Shown: positions 26,816 through 37,900, counted from the first letter of the stretch. The stretch is 64,000 bases of DNA from Diaphorobacter aerolatus (GCF_014489535.1 NZ_CP060783.1:620001-684000); one strand, 5' to 3'. Notes: generated by a model from the letters alone, not told the origin. A program made the numbers and translations.

Positions 26816-29335
26816 TCAGACGTTGCGCGCAAACGGGCCGGTGTCACCCACCTGCACGAGGCTGTCGGTCTGCGCGTCCGCCCGTTCCTTGATGGCCCGC
26901 GTCGATTTCGCAATCGCGGGCTTGGGAAAGGGAGCCTTCTTGGCCGATCCCTTGCTCTTGGCTGCGCCCTTCTTCGCTGCGACGGTCGGCGCCGGCAATG
27001 CCTTTTGCGCCGACGCCTTCTTCGCCGCGGGCTTGCTGCGCGCCACTTCGACCTCCGCCACGCAATCGGCAAAGTAGCTCACGTTGCCATCCACATCCTC
27101 GATCTCGACCAGACCGTGAATGTCGGTCTCGAAACCAGGGCTCAGCGCCGAGAACTCGCGCGAGAACTTGAGGTAGTCGACGATCTTCTTGTTGAACACT
27201 TCGCCCGGAATCAGCAACGGAATGCCTGGCGGATACGGCGTGATCAGGCTCGTCGTGATGCGGCCTTCGAGTTCATCGATTGGCACGCGCTCGGTGCGAC
27301 GCTGTGCGATGTGCGCGAACGCATCGCTCGGCTTCATCGCCGGTGTCAGGTCCGACAAGTACATCTCGGTGGTGAGACGCGCGATGTCGTACTTCGCGTA
27401 GAGCTGGTGCACGTGCTGGCACAGGTCGCGCAGGCCCATGCGCTCGTAGCGCTTGTGCTGCTGGCAAAACTCGGGAAGGATGCGCCACATCGGCTGGTTC
27501 TTCTCGTAGTCGTCCTTGAACTGCTGCAACGCCGCGAGCAGCGTGTTCCAGCGGCCCTTGGTGATGCCGATGGTGAACATGATGAAGAACGAGTACAGGC
27601 CCGTCTTCTCCACGACCACGCCGTGCTCGGCCAGGTACTTGGTGACGATGGACGCGGGAATGCCGGTCTTGTCGAACTTGCCGTCCAGATTCAGGCCCGG
27701 CGTGACGATGGTCGACTTGATCGGGTCGAGCATGTTGAAGCCGTCCGCGAGCGGGCCGAAGCCGTGCCACTTGGTGTTGCCGGACTTCTTGCTGCCCTTG
27801 GTGTCGCCGCGAATGATCCAGTCTTCGGCCGTGCCCACGCCTTCGTCGGCGAGCTTGTCCGGTCCCCAGACCTTGAACCACCAGTCGCCCTTGCCGAATT
27901 CCTCTTCGACCTTGCGCATCGCGCGGCGGAAATCGAGCGCCTCCAGCAGCGACTCTTCCACCAGCGCGGTGCCACCGGGCGGCTCCATCATCGCGGCGGC
28001 CACGTCGCAGCTGGCGATGATGCTGTACTGCGGCGAGGTCGAGGTGTGCATCAGATACGACTCGTTGAACAACGGACGATCAAGCGGCACGGTCTGCGAG
28101 TCCTGCACCAGCACGTGGCTGGCCTGGCTGATGCCGGCCAGCAGCTTGTGAATGGACTGCGTTGCGTACACCACCGAATGTTTGGGACGCGCACGCTTCT
28201 TGCCCATGGCGTGGTAGCTGCCGTAGAACGGATGGAAGGCTGCGTGCGGCAGCCAGGCCTCGTCAAAATGCAGGTTGTCCACGTAGCCATCGAGCATGTT
28301 CTTGATGGTCTCGGTGTTGTAGAGCACACCGTCGTAGGTCGATTGCGTGATCGTCAGGATGCGCGGCTTCACGGTCTTGGCATCGACGCCCTTGAGCAGC
28401 GGATTCGCCTTGATCTTGGCCTGGATCGCGCTGTGCTCGAACTCGCTCTTGGGGATCGGGCCGATGATGCCGAAGTGATTGCGCGTCGGCTTCAGGAACA
28501 CTGGAATCGCGCCCGTCATGATGATCGAATGCAGGATCGACTTGTGGCAGTTGCGATCCACCACCACCACGTCGCCCGGAGCGACGGTGTGATGCCACAC
28601 CATCTTGTTCGACGTAGACGTGCCGTTGGTCACGAAGAAGCAGTGATCGGCATTGAAGATGCGCGCCGCGTTGCGCTCGCTCTCGCCAATGGCGCCGTTG
28701 TGGTCCAGCAACTGACCCAGTTCCTCCACCGCGTTGCAGACGTCCGCGCGCAGCATGTTCTCGCCATAGAACTGGTGGTACATCTGCCCCACCGGGCTCT
28801 TGAGGAACGCCACGCCGCCGCCGTGACCCGGGCAGTGCCACGAGTACGAACCGTCTTCGGCGTAATCGAGCAGCGCCTTGAAGAACGGCGGCTGCACGCC
28901 TTCGAGATACGCCTTGGCCTCGCGCACGATGTGGCGCGCGACGAATTCCGGCGTGTCCTCGAACATGTGGATGAAACCGTGCAGCTCGCGCAGGATGTCG
29001 TTGGGCAGATGGCGCGCCGTCTTGGTCTCGCCATGCACGTAGATCGGCACCTCGGTGTTCTTGCGTCGCACCTCGGTGATGAAGCTGCGCAGGCTCAGCA
29101 CGATGGGGTCGATACCCGTGTCCGACGTGAATTCCTCGTCGTCGATCGACAGAATGAACGCGCTCGCACGGCTTTGCTGTTGCGCGAACTGCGTGAGGTC
29201 GCCATAGCTCGTCACGCCGAGGACGTCAAAGCCCTCCTGTTCAATGGCGGACGCCAGCGCGCGGATTCCCAGACCGGAAGTATTCTCGGAACGGTAGTCT
29301 TCGTCGATGATGACAATAGGAAAGCGGAATTTCAT
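26816..29335 (-). CDS. Arginine/lysine/ornithine decarboxylase (PLP, fold I)
   Basis: 839 residues from ATG 29335 (MKFRFPIVIIDEDY); the frame continues upstream without a credible leader. It has an N-terminal receiver-like wing, then the PLP core: SWHCPGHGGGVAFLKSPVG, FVTNGTSTSNK, DNLHFDEAWLPHA and the cofactor lysine in ATQSIHKLLAG (around residue 395). The C-terminal domain ends with PGIPLLIPGE and a biosynthetic-type region. It decarboxylates a basic amino acid to a polyamine. Specificity (Arg, Lys or Orn) is not decidable. Oddity: the last 80 or so residues are a Lys/Ala/Pro-rich tail (PAAKKASAQKALPAP, KKGAAKSKGSAKKAP) not found in typical members. Confidence 0.93.
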   Translation of the reverse strand: MKFRFPIVIIDEDYRSENTSGLGIRALASAIEQEGFDVLGVTSYGDLTQFAQQQSRASAFILSIDDEEFTSDTGIDPIVLSLRSFITEVRRKNTEVPIYVHGETKTARHLPNDILRELHGFIHMFEDTPEFVARHIVREAKAYLEGVQPPFFKALLDYAEDGSYSWHCPGHGGGVAFLKSPVGQMYHQFYGENMLRADVCNAVEELGQLLDHNGAIGESERNAARIFNADHCFFVTNGTSTSNKMVWHHTVAPGDVVVVDRNCHKSILHSIIMTGAIPVFLKPTRNHFGIIGPIPKSEFEHSAIQAKIKANPLLKGVDAKTVKPRILTITQSTYDGVLYNTETIKNMLDGYVDNLHFDEAWLPHAAFHPFYGSYHAMGKKRARPKHSVVYATQSIHKLLAGISQASHVLVQDSQTVPLDRPLFNESYLMHTSTSPQYSIIASCDVAAAMMEPPGGTALVEESLLEALDFRRAMRKVEEEFGKGDWWFKVWGPDKLADEGVGTAEDWIIRGDTKGSKKSGNTKWHGFGPLADGFNMLDPIKSTIVTPGLNLDGKFDKTGIPASIVTKYLAEHGVVVEKTGLYSFFIMFTIGITKGRWNTLLAALQQFKDDYEKNQPMWRILPEFCQQHKRYERMGLRDLCQHVHQLYAKYDIARLTTEMYLSDLTPAMKPSDAFAHIAQRRTERVPIDELEGRITTSLITPYPPGIPLLIPGEVFNKKIVDYLKFSREFSALSPGFETDIHGLVEIEDVDGNVSYFADCVAEVEVARSKPAAKKASAQKALPAPTVAAKKGAAKSKGSAKKAPFPKPAIAKSTRAIKERADAQTDSLVQVGDTGPFARNV

Positions 29336-29487
29336 GCGCTGACTCCAGCAAGCAAGGGGCGAAAAAAACGAAACAGCCGCGAAGTGTAAGGAATCTGCGT
29401 GTCCATTCTTCAAACGGGGCAGTATTTCGCCCAAAATGTCTCGGTTAAAAGACAGCTTTCAAACCCTCACGGCAAGGAGAACCGCCC

Positions 29488-29919
29488 ATGCAACTCGATC
29501 ATTCCACCCTCTGGTGGATCGCGGCCGGCATCACCGTCGCAGCGGAACTGCTGATCGGATCGTTCTACCTTCTCATGATCGCGCTCGGCCTGGCCGCCGG
29601 CGGTCTGGCCGCCTACATGGGACTCGGCTTCACCGGACAGGTGCTGATCGCCGCGCTCGTCGGCGCGCTCGCGGTGCTTGCCTGCTATTTCGTGCGGCGT
29701 GCACGCCCCGGCGACCCGTCGCCACGCGCAGACCGCAGCGTGAATCTCGATATCGGCGAGACCGTGATCATCGACGCTTGGGCCAGCGACGGCACGGCAC
29801 AGGTGAAATACCGCGGCGCCAACTGGACCGCCATTCACCGCCCCGGCATCACCCCTGCCACCGGCACGCACCGGGTGTCCGAACTCGTCGGCAACCGCCT
29901 GCTCGTCGATCCCGTCTGA
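29488..29919 (+). CDS. NfeD family membrane protein
   Basis: 143 residues with three hydrophobic segments (LWWIAAGITVAAELLIGSFYLLMIALGLAAGGLAAYMG, QVLIAALVGALAVLACYFV) and a C-terminal OB-fold (VNLDIGETVIID, ANWTAIHRPG). This is the short NfeD type that partners an SPFH/stomatin protein, here 68 bases downstream on the same strand. Inner membrane. GGAGA ribosome site upstream. The pair probably works on membrane organisation or quality control. Confidence 0.88.
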   Translation: MQLDHSTLWWIAAGITVAAELLIGSFYLLMIALGLAAGGLAAYMGLGFTGQVLIAALVGALAVLACYFVRRARPGDPSPRADRSVNLDIGETVIIDAWASDGTAQVKYRGANWTAIHRPGITPATGTHRVSELVGNRLLVDPV

Positions 29920-29987
29920 GCAACAAGGGCTTGCACGCCCGTCGTTATCATGCGCCGTACCCCTCCATTCACTGAAGGAAGCAGACC

Positions 29988-30905
29988 ATGGAATTCGCCA
30001 TAGTTCTCGCAGTCATCGCCGCCATCTTCATTGCGCGCTCCGTCAAGATCGTTCCTCAGCAGCATGCGTGGGTGAAAGAGCGCCTCGGCAAATACGCGGG
30101 CACGCTCGCCCCGGGCCTCAAATTCATCATCCCCTTCATCGACAAGATTGCCTACAAGCACAGCCTCAAGGAAATCCCGCTCGATGTGCCAAGCCAGGTC
30201 TGCATCACGCGCGACAATACGCAGTTGCAGGTCGATGGCATCCTCTACTTTCAGGTGACCGACCCGATGCGCGCGAGCTACGGCTCAAGCAACTACATCA
30301 CCGCCGTCACACAACTCGCACAGACGTCGCTGCGCAGCGTGATCGGCAAGCTCGAACTCGACAAGACCTTCGAGGAACGCGACATGATCAACGCACAGGT
30401 CGTCTCCGCCATCGACGAGGCCGCGCTCAACTGGGGCGTGAAGGTGCTGCGCTACGAAATCAAGGATCTGACACCGCCCGCAGAAATCCTGCGCTCCATG
30501 CAGGCCCAGATCACCGCCGAACGTGAAAAGCGCGCCCTGATTGCCGCCTCCGAAGGCCGTCGCCAGGAACAGATCAACATCGCCACCGGCGAACGCGAGG
30601 CCTTCATCGCCCGCTCCGAGGGCGAAAAGCAGGCCGCCATCAACCAGGCCCAGGGCGAAGCCGCCGCCATCACCGCCGTCGCCGACGCCACCGCCCAGGC
30701 CATCGAACGAATCGCCACCGCCATCCGCCAGCCCGGCGGCGAGCAGGCCGTCCAACTCAAGGTCGCCGAAAAAGCCGTAGACGCCTACAGCAAGGTCGCC
30801 GCCGACGCCACCACGACACTCGTCGTTCCCAGCAACATGACGGAAGTCTCCGCCCTCGTCACCTCGGCCATGAAGATGATCCAGACAGGCCAACGCAGCG
30901 GTTGA
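29988..30905 (+). CDS. SPFH/stomatin-like protein (QmcA type)
   Basis: 305 residues. One N-terminal membrane anchor (FAIVLAVIAAIFIARSVKIV) is followed by an SPFH domain (PQQHAWVKERLGKYAGTLAPGLKFIIPFIDKIAY, ITRDNTQLQVDGILYFQVTD, SLRSVIGKLELDKTFEERDMIN). After it comes a long Ala/Glu/Arg-rich coiled coil (AEREKRALIAASEGRRQEQIN). It forms large membrane-bound oligomers. AAGGAAG ribosome site. It follows NfeD, the usual order. Confidence 0.92.
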   Translation: MEFAIVLAVIAAIFIARSVKIVPQQHAWVKERLGKYAGTLAPGLKFIIPFIDKIAYKHSLKEIPLDVPSQVCITRDNTQLQVDGILYFQVTDPMRASYGSSNYITAVTQLAQTSLRSVIGKLELDKTFEERDMINAQVVSAIDEAALNWGVKVLRYEIKDLTPPAEILRSMQAQITAEREKRALIAASEGRRQEQINIATGEREAFIARSEGEKQAAINQAQGEAAAITAVADATAQAIERIATAIRQPGGEQAVQLKVAEKAVDAYSKVAADATTTLVVPSNMTEVSALVTSAMKMIQTGQRSG

Positions 30906-30973
30906 GCGATGATGCTTCGCAAAAGTTTTTGGACGAAAAACACAAACTTCGCGGCCTGCCGCATTTTCTAATC

Positions 30974-30979
30974 TATAAT
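30974..30979 (+). promoter_or_regulatory. -10 box of the tRNA-Ser promoter
   Basis: A consensus TATAAT lies 12 bases before the mature tRNA start. A clear -35 hexamer was not found at the right distance. Confidence 0.55.
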
Positions 30980-30990
30980 TGAGGGCTTCC

Positions 30991-31080
<90 letters not shown>

Positions 31081-31087
31081 GAATAGC

Positions 31088-31120
31088 AAAAGGCCTTGAT
31101 TTTCAAGGCCTTTTTCCTTT
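31088..31120 (+). terminator. Terminator after tRNA-Ser
   Basis: AAAAGGCCTTGA pairs with TCAAGGCCTTTTT across a short loop, followed by CCTTTTTT. Strong intrinsic terminator. Confidence 0.85.
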
Positions 31121-31217
31121 TTTGACGTATTCGTCGCGGCTAAAAATGTGCAAAGCACGTGAGGCCGACGGTCGTACTCTGGCTCTGGCTCGCCAGAGCT
31201 TCATCCCCACCGCGTGA

Positions 31218-31661
31218 CTACGCCGCAGTACCCACTTCCCGTTCCCACGCCAGGAACGAGTCATAGGCGCGGTCCAGCAGTTGTCTGAGTTGCACCCATT
31301 CGTTGGGCGTCAACTGGGCGAACATCTGCCCTTCCAGCGACTCGCCGATCTTGTTGCTTTTCTTGCAGACGCGTTCGCCCTCCTTGGTGAGAGAGAGCAA
31401 TTGCAGTCGGCTGTCATTCGGGTTCGGCATGCGTTGGACGAGCCCGCGCTTTTCCAGATAGGAAATGTTCTTGGACATCAGCGTTTTGTCCAACACCAGC
31501 TTGCGACGCAGCTCCGTGGCGGTTACGCCGGGGCTCTCCAGTAGCAATCGCAGCACACGCAACTCCCGCACTCGCAGGTTCACGGCCTTCAGGTAGTGCG
31601 GGTTGGCCGCTTTGATGGCCGCAGTCTTGAGTAGCTCCAACTGGTAGGTGAGATATGCCAT
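31218..31661 (-). CDS. MarR-family transcriptional regulator
   Basis: 147 residues with a winged helix-turn-helix: RVLRLLLESPGVTATELRRKLVLDKTLMSKNISYLEKRGLVQRMPNPNDSRLQLLSLTKEGERV. The D-x-R wing is present. MarR proteins are dimeric repressors released by small aromatic or carboxylic ligands. It ends a minus-strand group with an M20 amidohydrolase and an MFS carrier, and probably controls them and itself; a perfect palindrome upstream of the MFS gene (34615-34629) is the candidate site. Intact. Confidence 0.9.
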   Translation of the reverse strand: MAYLTYQLELLKTAAIKAANPHYLKAVNLRVRELRVLRLLLESPGVTATELRRKLVLDKTLMSKNISYLEKRGLVQRMPNPNDSRLQLLSLTKEGERVCKKSNKIGESLEGQMFAQLTPNEWVQLRQLLDRAYDSFLAWEREVGTAA

Positions 31662-31828
31662 GGTGTACCTTGGTGTCGTCGGTGGCCTGAGGATATTTCC
31701 TCCCCGATTGTCAAAGGTCGTCCGAGTGGAAACAAGCCGTCAAGCTGAATCCACTGAGGCAACTCAGAGCATCGGGCAGGACGTAGCAGACAGACACCAT
31801 GGCAAGGGGCCGCTTCGACGTGCGGCGC

Positions 31829-32986
31829 TCAACGCAGATAACTTTGCGCGATGGCTACCCAGTAGGCCGCTCCAACGGCGAGGTTCGACGGGTCGAATAC
31901 ATACTTTGGATGGTGCACCATGGGCGTGTCGCCGTTGCCGATGAATGCATAGACGCCGGGCTTTTGCTGCGCGTAGAACGCAAAATCCTCGCTGCCCATG
32001 AACGTGGGGCCGGGTACGACCACGTTGTCTTCCCCAAGCAGATCGCGCGCGATGCGCACGCAGCTTTGAGTTTCATCTCCATCGTTGAAAAGCACCGCGC
32101 CGGGCTGGCCTTCGCGGATGACGTGCTGGACGTTGTAGGCCTGGGCGATGGCGCTGGATATGGCGCGTATGCGCTCGAGCACCAACGTGCGCGTTGCAGC
32201 GGTACAAGTGCGGGTGCTCAAGCGAAGCAATGCGGACTGCGGAATCACGTTGCCCGCATCGCCCGACTGGAACGCTCCCACGCTCACCACGGCCGAATCC
32301 TTGGCACCTACATTGCGCGAAACAATGGTCTGTAGCGACATCACCAGCGCGGCGCCAGCGACCAGCGGATCGATGCTCTTCTCCGGCATGGAGCCGTGGC
32401 TGCCCTTGCCGGTCAATTCGATTTCCCAGTTGTCCACCGCCGCCATGATCGGGCCTTCGGTGAAATACAGCTTGCCTACGTCGAGCCCCGGCATGTTGTG
32501 CAGGCCGAAAATCCGGTCCATGGGAAAGCGTTCAAACAGCCCCTCCTTGATCATCGCCGGTGCGCCGCCCATGATTTCCTCAGCGGGCTGGAAAATCAGG
32601 TTCAGCGTTCCGTCGAAATTGCGGTGCCTGGCGAGATACTCTGCCGCGCCCAGCAGCATCGAGGAATGCGCATCGTGTCCGCACATGTGCGACTTGCCGG
32701 GCACTTCGCTCTTGTAGGGAAGATCCGAATCCTCGCGCACCGGCAAGGCATCGGTGTCGGCCCGCAGACCGATGGAGGCCTTACCATCACCCACCTTCAA
32801 ACGGGCCACGACGCCGGTCTTGGCGATACCTTCCGTGACTTCGTAGCCCCAGCCGCGCAATTGCTCGGCGATATAGGCTGCGGAACCGGACTCTTCAAAT
32901 GCGAGTTCGGGGTGGCGATGCAGATAGTGGAAATGCTTTTCCAACGCGCCCTGTTCGGACTTCAACTGATTCAAAAGTGCGTTCAT
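31829..32986 (-). CDS. M20 family amidohydrolase (N-acyl amino acid / hippurate hydrolase type)
   Basis: 385 residues from ATG 32986, set by AGGAG upstream. M20D features: HYLHRHPELAFEESGSAAYI, KSHMCGHDAHSSMLLGAAEYL (metal His and Asp), FQPAEE (catalytic Glu), a dimerisation insert (ELTGKGSHGSMPEKSIDP) and the metal His in MVHHPKYVFD. Such enzymes remove an acyl group from amino acids or indole conjugates; hippurate hydrolase is a frequent label. It follows the MFS gene by 54 bases, suggesting uptake and hydrolysis of one conjugated substrate. Cytoplasmic, intact. Confidence 0.9.
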   Translation of the reverse strand: MNALLNQLKSEQGALEKHFHYLHRHPELAFEESGSAAYIAEQLRGWGYEVTEGIAKTGVVARLKVGDGKASIGLRADTDALPVREDSDLPYKSEVPGKSHMCGHDAHSSMLLGAAEYLARHRNFDGTLNLIFQPAEEIMGGAPAMIKEGLFERFPMDRIFGLHNMPGLDVGKLYFTEGPIMAAVDNWEIELTGKGSHGSMPEKSIDPLVAGAALVMSLQTIVSRNVGAKDSAVVSVGAFQSGDAGNVIPQSALLRLSTRTCTAATRTLVLERIRAISSAIAQAYNVQHVIREGQPGAVLFNDGDETQSCVRIARDLLGEDNVVVPGPTFMGSEDFAFYAQQKPGVYAFIGNGDTPMVHHPKYVFDPSNLAVGAAYWVAIAQSYLR

Positions 32987-33040
32987 GAAATAACTCCTAT
33001 GGGATGTGGATGAATGCGTGAGCCTCACGCGGCAGACGCG

Positions 33041-34506
33041 TCACGCGTTCTTCTTGCCTTTCGGGATGGTGAACATGATGGAAATGACCGCGAACACGAC
33101 CATCACCAGATTGAAAAGCAGCGCGATGATGGCCGCCTCGCGGGTAGCGACGTTGTCCTGGCGTCCCGCGAAATTGATCAGGCCCTCCATCCATTGCACG
33201 CTGGAGTTGTCCATGCGCAGCGCGGTGAAGATGGCAGCGGAGATCGCAACGCCAAAGGCACCGCCCAGCGAAGAAGCCATCTTGTAGATACCGGCGCCGG
33301 AGCCTGCCTGGTCAGCGGGCAGGTTGGACAGGGCCGCGTCGGTCGACGGTGTCGCGTAGAACGCCAGTCCAATACCGAACAGCGTGTACGCAATGATGGA
33401 CATGATCTTGTAGTCGTCCAGCATCAGGTTGGCCGGCATGAGCAGGATGATGGAAACTCCGGTGATCAGGCAGCCCCAGATCATGGGCTTGCGCGAACCG
33501 AAGCGCTGCAAAAGCTTTTCGCCCACGCGGATGAACGCGATGATGGCAATCGCATAGCCCAGCGTCAGCATGCCCGCCTGCTGGGCCGAGAGTCCACCGC
33601 CCAACTGCAGCAGTTGCAGCGAAACGATCAGCATCCCGGCCACACCATTGAGCATGAAGTTGGAGATGGTCGCGCCGGTGAAAATCGGGTTATTGAACAG
33701 TTTGAAATCGACGAAACTGTTTTCCGCCCTCGCCTCGAACCAGAAGAACAGCCCACCCGCAACGAAGGTGACCGCCACCATCAGCAATACCAGAGGGCTG
33801 GTCCAGCCGAACTTGTTGCCTTGTGTGACGACGATCTGCAGCGCCACCATCGCGACCATGAAGCTCAGAATGCCCGGAATATCCAGCTTGTGGCTGCCGG
33901 TGCTGCGTACCTTGCTTTCGGGCGTGCCGCGCACCATCAGCATGCCGACCAGCGAAACCGCTGCGCATGCAAAGAAGATCCAGCGCCAGCCGAAATTTTG
34001 CGAGACCAGTCCGCCAAACATGGCACACAGGCCCGAGCCTCCCCAAGAGCCGATGGACCACATGCTCACGGCGCGCTGGCGTTCCGCGCCCTGCCAGTAG
34101 GTTTTCACCAAAGCGAGACTGGCCGGCATGATGCACGCGGCGGAAATGCCCTGGATGGCGCGTCCGACCATCAGGAACGGTATCGCCAGATCGCCCTTCG
34201 GTGCCAGCGCGATCAGCAGCGCGCCGACGATGCTCAGCACGAAGCCCAGCATCATGATGCGCACACGCCCCACGCGATCGGCGAGCCCGCCCATCACCAC
34301 AATGAACATGCCGGAGAACAGTGCCGTGATGGCCACTGCGATGTTCATCAGATTCGGCTCGATGCCCAGATCGGCCTGCATGTCCGGGCGACGTTGAGCG
34401 TCGTCTGTGCGAACAGCCAGAAGGCGATCACGCCCAAGATGATGCCGAACAGCACCCTATCGTTGCCTTTGTACGGCTGGTTTGCAGAATCGAGTGATGT
34501 ACTCAT
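33041..34506 (-). CDS. MFS transporter, multidrug (14-TM, EmrB/QacA-like) type (single-base frameshift)
   Basis: About 488 residues when restored. ATG at 34506 gives MSTSLDSANQPYKGN and RVLFGIILGVIAFWLFAQTTLNVA; adding one base to GGG at 34386-34388 links this to PDMQADLGIEPNLMNIAVAITALFSGMF. Later blocks are GGLADRVGRVRIMMLGFVLS (MFS signature), GRAIQGISAACIMPASLAL (motif C-like) and GGALFGVAIS-type helices. Length and helix pattern fit 14-TM DHA2 carriers. First gene of the MFS / amidohydrolase / MarR unit. Substrate unknown; a conjugate imported for the amidohydrolase, or drug export, are both possible. Confidence 0.86.
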
Positions 34507-34970
34507 TTTCCGTTCCTTTAGTTAATTTCGAAGGCCCGGAAATGCCACACGTCTGCGCAGGTCATCGAGCACCTCAGCGCCAGGACGCGTGCGTCACCGT
34601 TTCCTTCTCAAGTAGTTGAAAAATTCAACAGTTGAAAAGGTAAACTTTTTGAAAAGGAAAGGCCACGCACATACATGCATGAATTCGCAGATTCCCCGGA
34701 TGGGGTCGAATTTCGCGCGACAAATTGCGCGAACACATGCGATGGCGCGACTGCACTTGACGATTTGCGAGCGGCTGTGCAACTTCATGCGCGGTGTCGT
34801 TGGTACCGCAGAATTGCTTCGCTACCGATATCGAGAAGGAACGCCATTAGCGAACGTCATTGCGACGTTCTGGCTCACCTTATCAGCCGCACAAGTCAAA
34901 TTGGCGACGAGGACTGAAGAGCCCTTTCCACGTAGCTGCCGGGCAAGCCAGGGCCGCCCTTCGCGTTGGC
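34507..34970. other. Intergenic region upstream of the MFS operon
   Basis: 464 bases without a credible gene between two minus-strand genes. It holds the palindromic operator candidate (34615-34629) and must hold the promoter of the MFS unit. The rest shows no recognisable feature. Confidence 0.5.
34615..34629. promoter_or_regulatory. Palindromic operator candidate (MarR type)
   Basis: Perfect dyad GTTGAAAAATTCAAC, followed by a further half-site-like GTTGAAAAGG. It lies about 110 bases upstream of the MFS start, in the unit that ends with marR. The size and TTGA..TCAA layout suit a MarR dimer. The identical 15 bases recur at 51767-51781. Confidence 0.6.
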
Positions 34971-37900
34971 TTAAGAACGTTCCGTCGAGCGGCGTCCCCG
35001 CAGCACTCTGACAGCGCTGAACGCCAGGGCCAGCATCATGATGAACAGCGCCCACTGAGACAATGTGGGAACCGCGACCGCGCCGGGTGCGTCAACCGTG
35101 CCGACGACGCCTGGTCCACCCGCATCGATGATGACGCCGTTGGCGCTGAGATCATCATCGCCCGGGCCGCCATCGACGATGGTGAGTCGCACGGTGTTGC
35201 CGACGATGTTGGCACCGGGAAATGCATACCAATGCGGCGCAGCGCATTCCGATGCACTGCTGCATCCAAGGCCCGAGGGTGTGGGACCGTATTTCCAGTA
35301 GACCGCGCCGGATGGCAAAGTCGCGGGATAGGTCACATGCACCTCGGCTGCGCTGCCGGGTGTGCCGCCTTCGAGCACGAAATCGAACAGGCCATGCGGA
35401 AACGACACATTGGCCGGGGCAGAGCCAATGGTCGAGGCGGCGATGAATGCGGCAGAGCGGAACCTCCAGCCCGAACCGCCAGCCACATCCGCCGAGGCGG
35501 CTCCCGACGAGGTCGGCGTCTGCGCCCAAGGGCCGAGCAGGTGGCGATCTGCGCGTTGGCGGCCTCGCAACTCCATTGGTACGCGCCATTGGCCGACCTG
35601 ATCGCCGATGCGTTGCCCACGGCGCAGAGGTTGGCACGCGGCGCAATCACGCTTGCCACACCGCCCGCGCTGCCGCACAGCGCTGTGGACGTGCCGAGTG
35701 GCGTGACCGGTGCTGATGCTACCGAAGCCTCGCCGACACCGATACTGTTGCGCGCCGCGACGGTGCATGTGACGGGCATGCCGCTCGCAAGACCCGAGAC
35801 CGTGATCGGAGAAACGGTAGCGCTGGCACTTTGCGCGCCACAGGTCGCGATGAAGTCGATCAGGGGCGGATTTCCCAGCGTCTCCGCGGCTGCGGTGAAG
35901 CTCACCTGCACCCGCCCTTCTCCTGCAATGACGCCTGCAATGACTGGTGGCTTGGGCACGAGGGCAGCCTTGGCTACCTGTTGCAGCGCCACGGCATCCG
36001 CAGGCGAGATACCCAGATCGACGGCAGCCAGTTCACCTGCGCCGAGCGTCGTCGGGTCCATGCCCGAGATGCGGCCCAGGTGCACGAGTGCGCTCAGGTA
36101 CGAGCCGTATTTGCTCGGATGAAAGTAGTCGGTATGCCAGAGATTGATCTTGCCCGCCTCGGGCACGTAGGGGTCGCGCATCGCCACGCCCGAACTCACC
36201 GCGCGCAGGAACGCGTCGCCGACCGGCGACACGCCTTTGAAGCGCGGATTCGCGGCCGCGCGGCCGAAGTAGCCTGCGTGGAAATCCGCCGTCATGGCTT
36301 CCAGCCCCTCGGCGGCCGTGTAGGTCGTGCCGTTTACGTTCGAGCCATTCGGCGCGATCAGATCCGGGCGCGCCCAGGTCTGGTAGAGATAAATGTCCGC
36401 GTTGGCGTTGGCATTGAGATTGGAGCCAGGCACGGTGCGCACCGCGTCACAGGTGGACTGCGATGCTCCCGTGATGCTGGAACAGTTCGCGCCGAACAGC
36501 TGCGTTTCGGTGAACGTGCCGCCTGCGCCATCGTGAATCCACTGCTCGAACTTGTCGGCATAGGCGTTGAAATACGGCAAATTCGCATTGTGGCTGCGGC
36601 CCGCAGGCAGTGGTTCGTCGCTCAGGTCCTGCAGCACGACGGTGGTCCATTTTTGCGATGCGGCGTTGCTGCGCAGATCCCAGCCTGCCGGGTTGGAGTT
36701 CAGGAAATGCCCGCGCAGCGACGCGGCATTGCGTGCGGAAATGGACACATCGTAGTCCAGTCCCACCTGCTCACTGAGCTTCTTGAACACGCCGGGAATG
36801 CCGCCCCAGGGATGCGGCTCATCGGCGTTGGAGCCGGTGGGATCGCGCTGCCACATCGCCATGGTGAGATCGGTGACGTTCGCGGTGTTGTAGCTCATGA
36901 CCGGGTCGATCCGGCCAAAGGTATAGCTGTTGCCGAGAAACAGGATCACCTTTTTGGCGAAGGTCACATCGACGGTGCACGGCGCGTTCACGGGTTGTGT
37001 CGTATAGGTCGTGCCTTGCAACTGGCCCCCGCAAGTGCCACGCACCGCCACCGCATAGCCCTCGTCGGGAATCACGGTGAAACTTGCCGAACTGCCCTGC
37101 GGCACGCTTTGCGGCGCGTTGCCCGACACGCTGCCGTGACCCCTGCTGATGGGAGTGACGCTGAATACCGGCAGCGCGACAAAAGACGCGTTAACCGTGC
37201 AGTCCGCCGCAATCGGACCGGTGGTGTAGACCGACCCGGAAAGCGACCCGCCGCAGGTGCCGCCGACCGATGCCGAGTAGCCCGGCGCGGGCGTGACTGT
37301 GAACGCTGCAGTGCTACCGTAGGGCGTGGCCTGCACCGCGCTCGGACTGATGGCTCCATGCGCTCCGGCGCTCGGCGTGACGTTGAAGCTTTGCAGCGAA
37401 AACGTGACATCGACGCTGCAATTCCCGCCAATCGCCGAGGTGGTGTACGTGGTGCCGCTCAGCGTGCCGCCGCAGGTGCCGCCGACGTTCGCGCTGTAGC
37501 CCGCCTGCGGACTGACCGTGAAGGTCGTGCTTTGACCGGCGATCACCGTCGTCGGCAAGGCCGGCTGTATGCTTCCGCCCGGCGTGGCAGAAGGAGTCAC
37601 GGTATACGTCGGCTGCTGTGTAAAGCTGACATTCACCGTGCAGTCTGCCGTGAGCGCCTGCGTGGTGTAGACGCCTGCATTCAGGCTGCCGCCGCAAGTG
37701 CCTGCAGCAACCGCCGTAAAGCAGGGATTCGGCGTGACATTGAAGCTCGCCGTCTGGCCGTGAAATACCGTTCTGAGTGGAGGATCGATGCTACCGTTGG
37801 CACCAGCGGCGGCAGTCGCCGTCACGCTCACTTCAGGGGCGAGCGCCACACCGCGAAAATTCTGCAACGCGCCCGCCGTGCTGAGGATTGTGGGCGTGCC

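Noticed and set aside
27005..29389. 794-codon plus-strand open frame
   Set aside because: Antisense to the full-length decarboxylase; composition (Arg/His/Val/Leu-rich) is that of a reversed GC-rich frame and no domain is recognisable.
33014..34525. 503-codon plus-strand open frame with many His and Gln
   Set aside because: Antisense to the MFS carrier and reflects its hydrophobic codons read backwards.
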